The position numbers and the translations under genes are program-made. A DNA stretch of 14,444 nt from Tardiphaga sp. (lineage in GTDB: Bacteria; Pseudomonadota; Alphaproteobacteria; Rhizobiales; Xanthobacteraceae): positions 1 through 14,444 of the forward strand of contig JAQGJY010000128.1 in the NCBI GenBank assembly GCA_028290325.1, given 5' to 3'. A model generated the notes under the pieces. It was given only the letters and a program-made list of their open reading frames with translations, made no database searches and was not told the origin of the DNA. This document shows, one piece after another, positions 14,143 through 14,444 of the stretch; positions within the stretch are counted from its first letter, which is position 1; the number at the start of each line of letters is the position of its first letter.

Positions 14143-14444
14143 TCACACATGGCGACCCGCCGCATGGCCTGACGACCACGCCCATTGAAAATTGAATCCG
14201 CCGAGATGGCCGGTGACATCGACCACCTCGCCGATGAAAAACAATCCGGGCACCGATTTCGATTCGAACGTGCGCGATGACAGGCCCGACGTATCGACGC
14301 CGCCGAGCGTGACCTCCGCTGTGCGGTAGCCCTCGGTGCCGGCGGGCGTGACGCGCCAGTCCTTCACCGCCGCGACGACAGTTGCGAGCGCCTTGTCCGA
14401 AAAATCCGCCAGCCGCTCGGGACCGGCGACGCGCTCGGCAACCA
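14143..14444 (-). CDS. YhiN/BaiN-type flavoprotein (HI0933 family), C-terminal part
   Basis: A minus-strand frame enters from the right edge and stops at 14143-14145 (TGA); about 100 codons are visible, starting VAERVAGPERLADFSDK. The C-terminal FAD-binding block of HI0933/YhiN proteins is clear: FFIGEVVDVTGHLGGFNF followed by QWAWSSGHAAG, preceded by AEVTLGGVDTSGL. These are NAD(P)/FAD-dependent oxidoreductases, mostly of unknown substrate. A GTG at 14367 lies within the frame and is not the real start. It ends 34 bases before eutB, and a role in ethanolamine use is only suggested by position. Confidence 0.88.
   Translation of the reverse strand, partial: VAERVAGPERLADFSDKALATVVAAVKDWRVTPAGTEGYRTAEVTLGGVDTSGLSSRTFESKSVPGLFFIGEVVDVTGHLGGFNFQWAWSSGHAAGRHV

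Overview
The window is a piece of chromosome from an alphaproteobacterium, most likely Nitrobacteraceae/Bradyrhizobiaceae (Rhodopseudomonas, Bradyrhizobium, Afipia or Nitrobacter type). The reasons are the complete squalene-hopene gene set in alphaproteobacterial order, a squalene-hopene cyclase that closely resembles the Rhodopseudomonas protein from memory, the C-2 hopanoid methylase HpnP, an EcfG-type (general stress response) promoter and GC-rich coding sequence. The genus cannot be fixed without a database search. No transposon, phage, CRISPR, tRNA or rRNA was seen.

Layout. Bases 1-595 (+) hold the 3' end of hpnH. A strong two-way terminator (618-653) separates it from a convergent minus-strand operon. 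That operon, in reading order, is hpnC (6468-5584), hpnD (5587-4733), hpnE (4733-3465), shc/hpnF (3401 or 3440-1431) and hpnG (1434-694). Most joints overlap by 1-4 bases. A small exported cysteine-rich protein (6848-6609, -) lies just upstream of hpnC. An intergenic stretch of about 365 bp follows, then an exported hypothetical protein on the plus strand (7214-7702). The rest is on the minus strand, in reading order: the end of a YhiN/BaiN-type flavoprotein (entering from 14444), eutB (14108-12711), hpnP (12586-10997), eutC (10993-10229) and hpnN (10099-7727).

How the genes work together. HpnD, HpnC and HpnE make squalene from farnesyl diphosphate through presqualene diphosphate and hydroxysqualene. 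Shc cyclises squalene to hopanoid C30 products. HpnH adds an adenosyl group and HpnG removes the adenine, opening the route to extended, functionalised hopanoids. HpnP methylates ring A at C-2, and HpnN is the RND-type exporter that carries hopanoids to the outer membrane. EutB and EutC are the large and small subunits of the cobalamin-dependent ethanolamine ammonia-lyase.

The most notable feature is that hpnP lies between eutB and eutC. It has its own EcfG-like promoter (12632-12657), and eutC begins with a TTG codon only 3 bases after the hpnP stop, with its ribosome site inside the hpnP tail. A stress-induced transcript would therefore be expected to carry hpnP and eutC (perhaps hpnN) without eutB, although the two lyase subunits are needed in equal amounts. 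No wholly new defence or mobile system was found.
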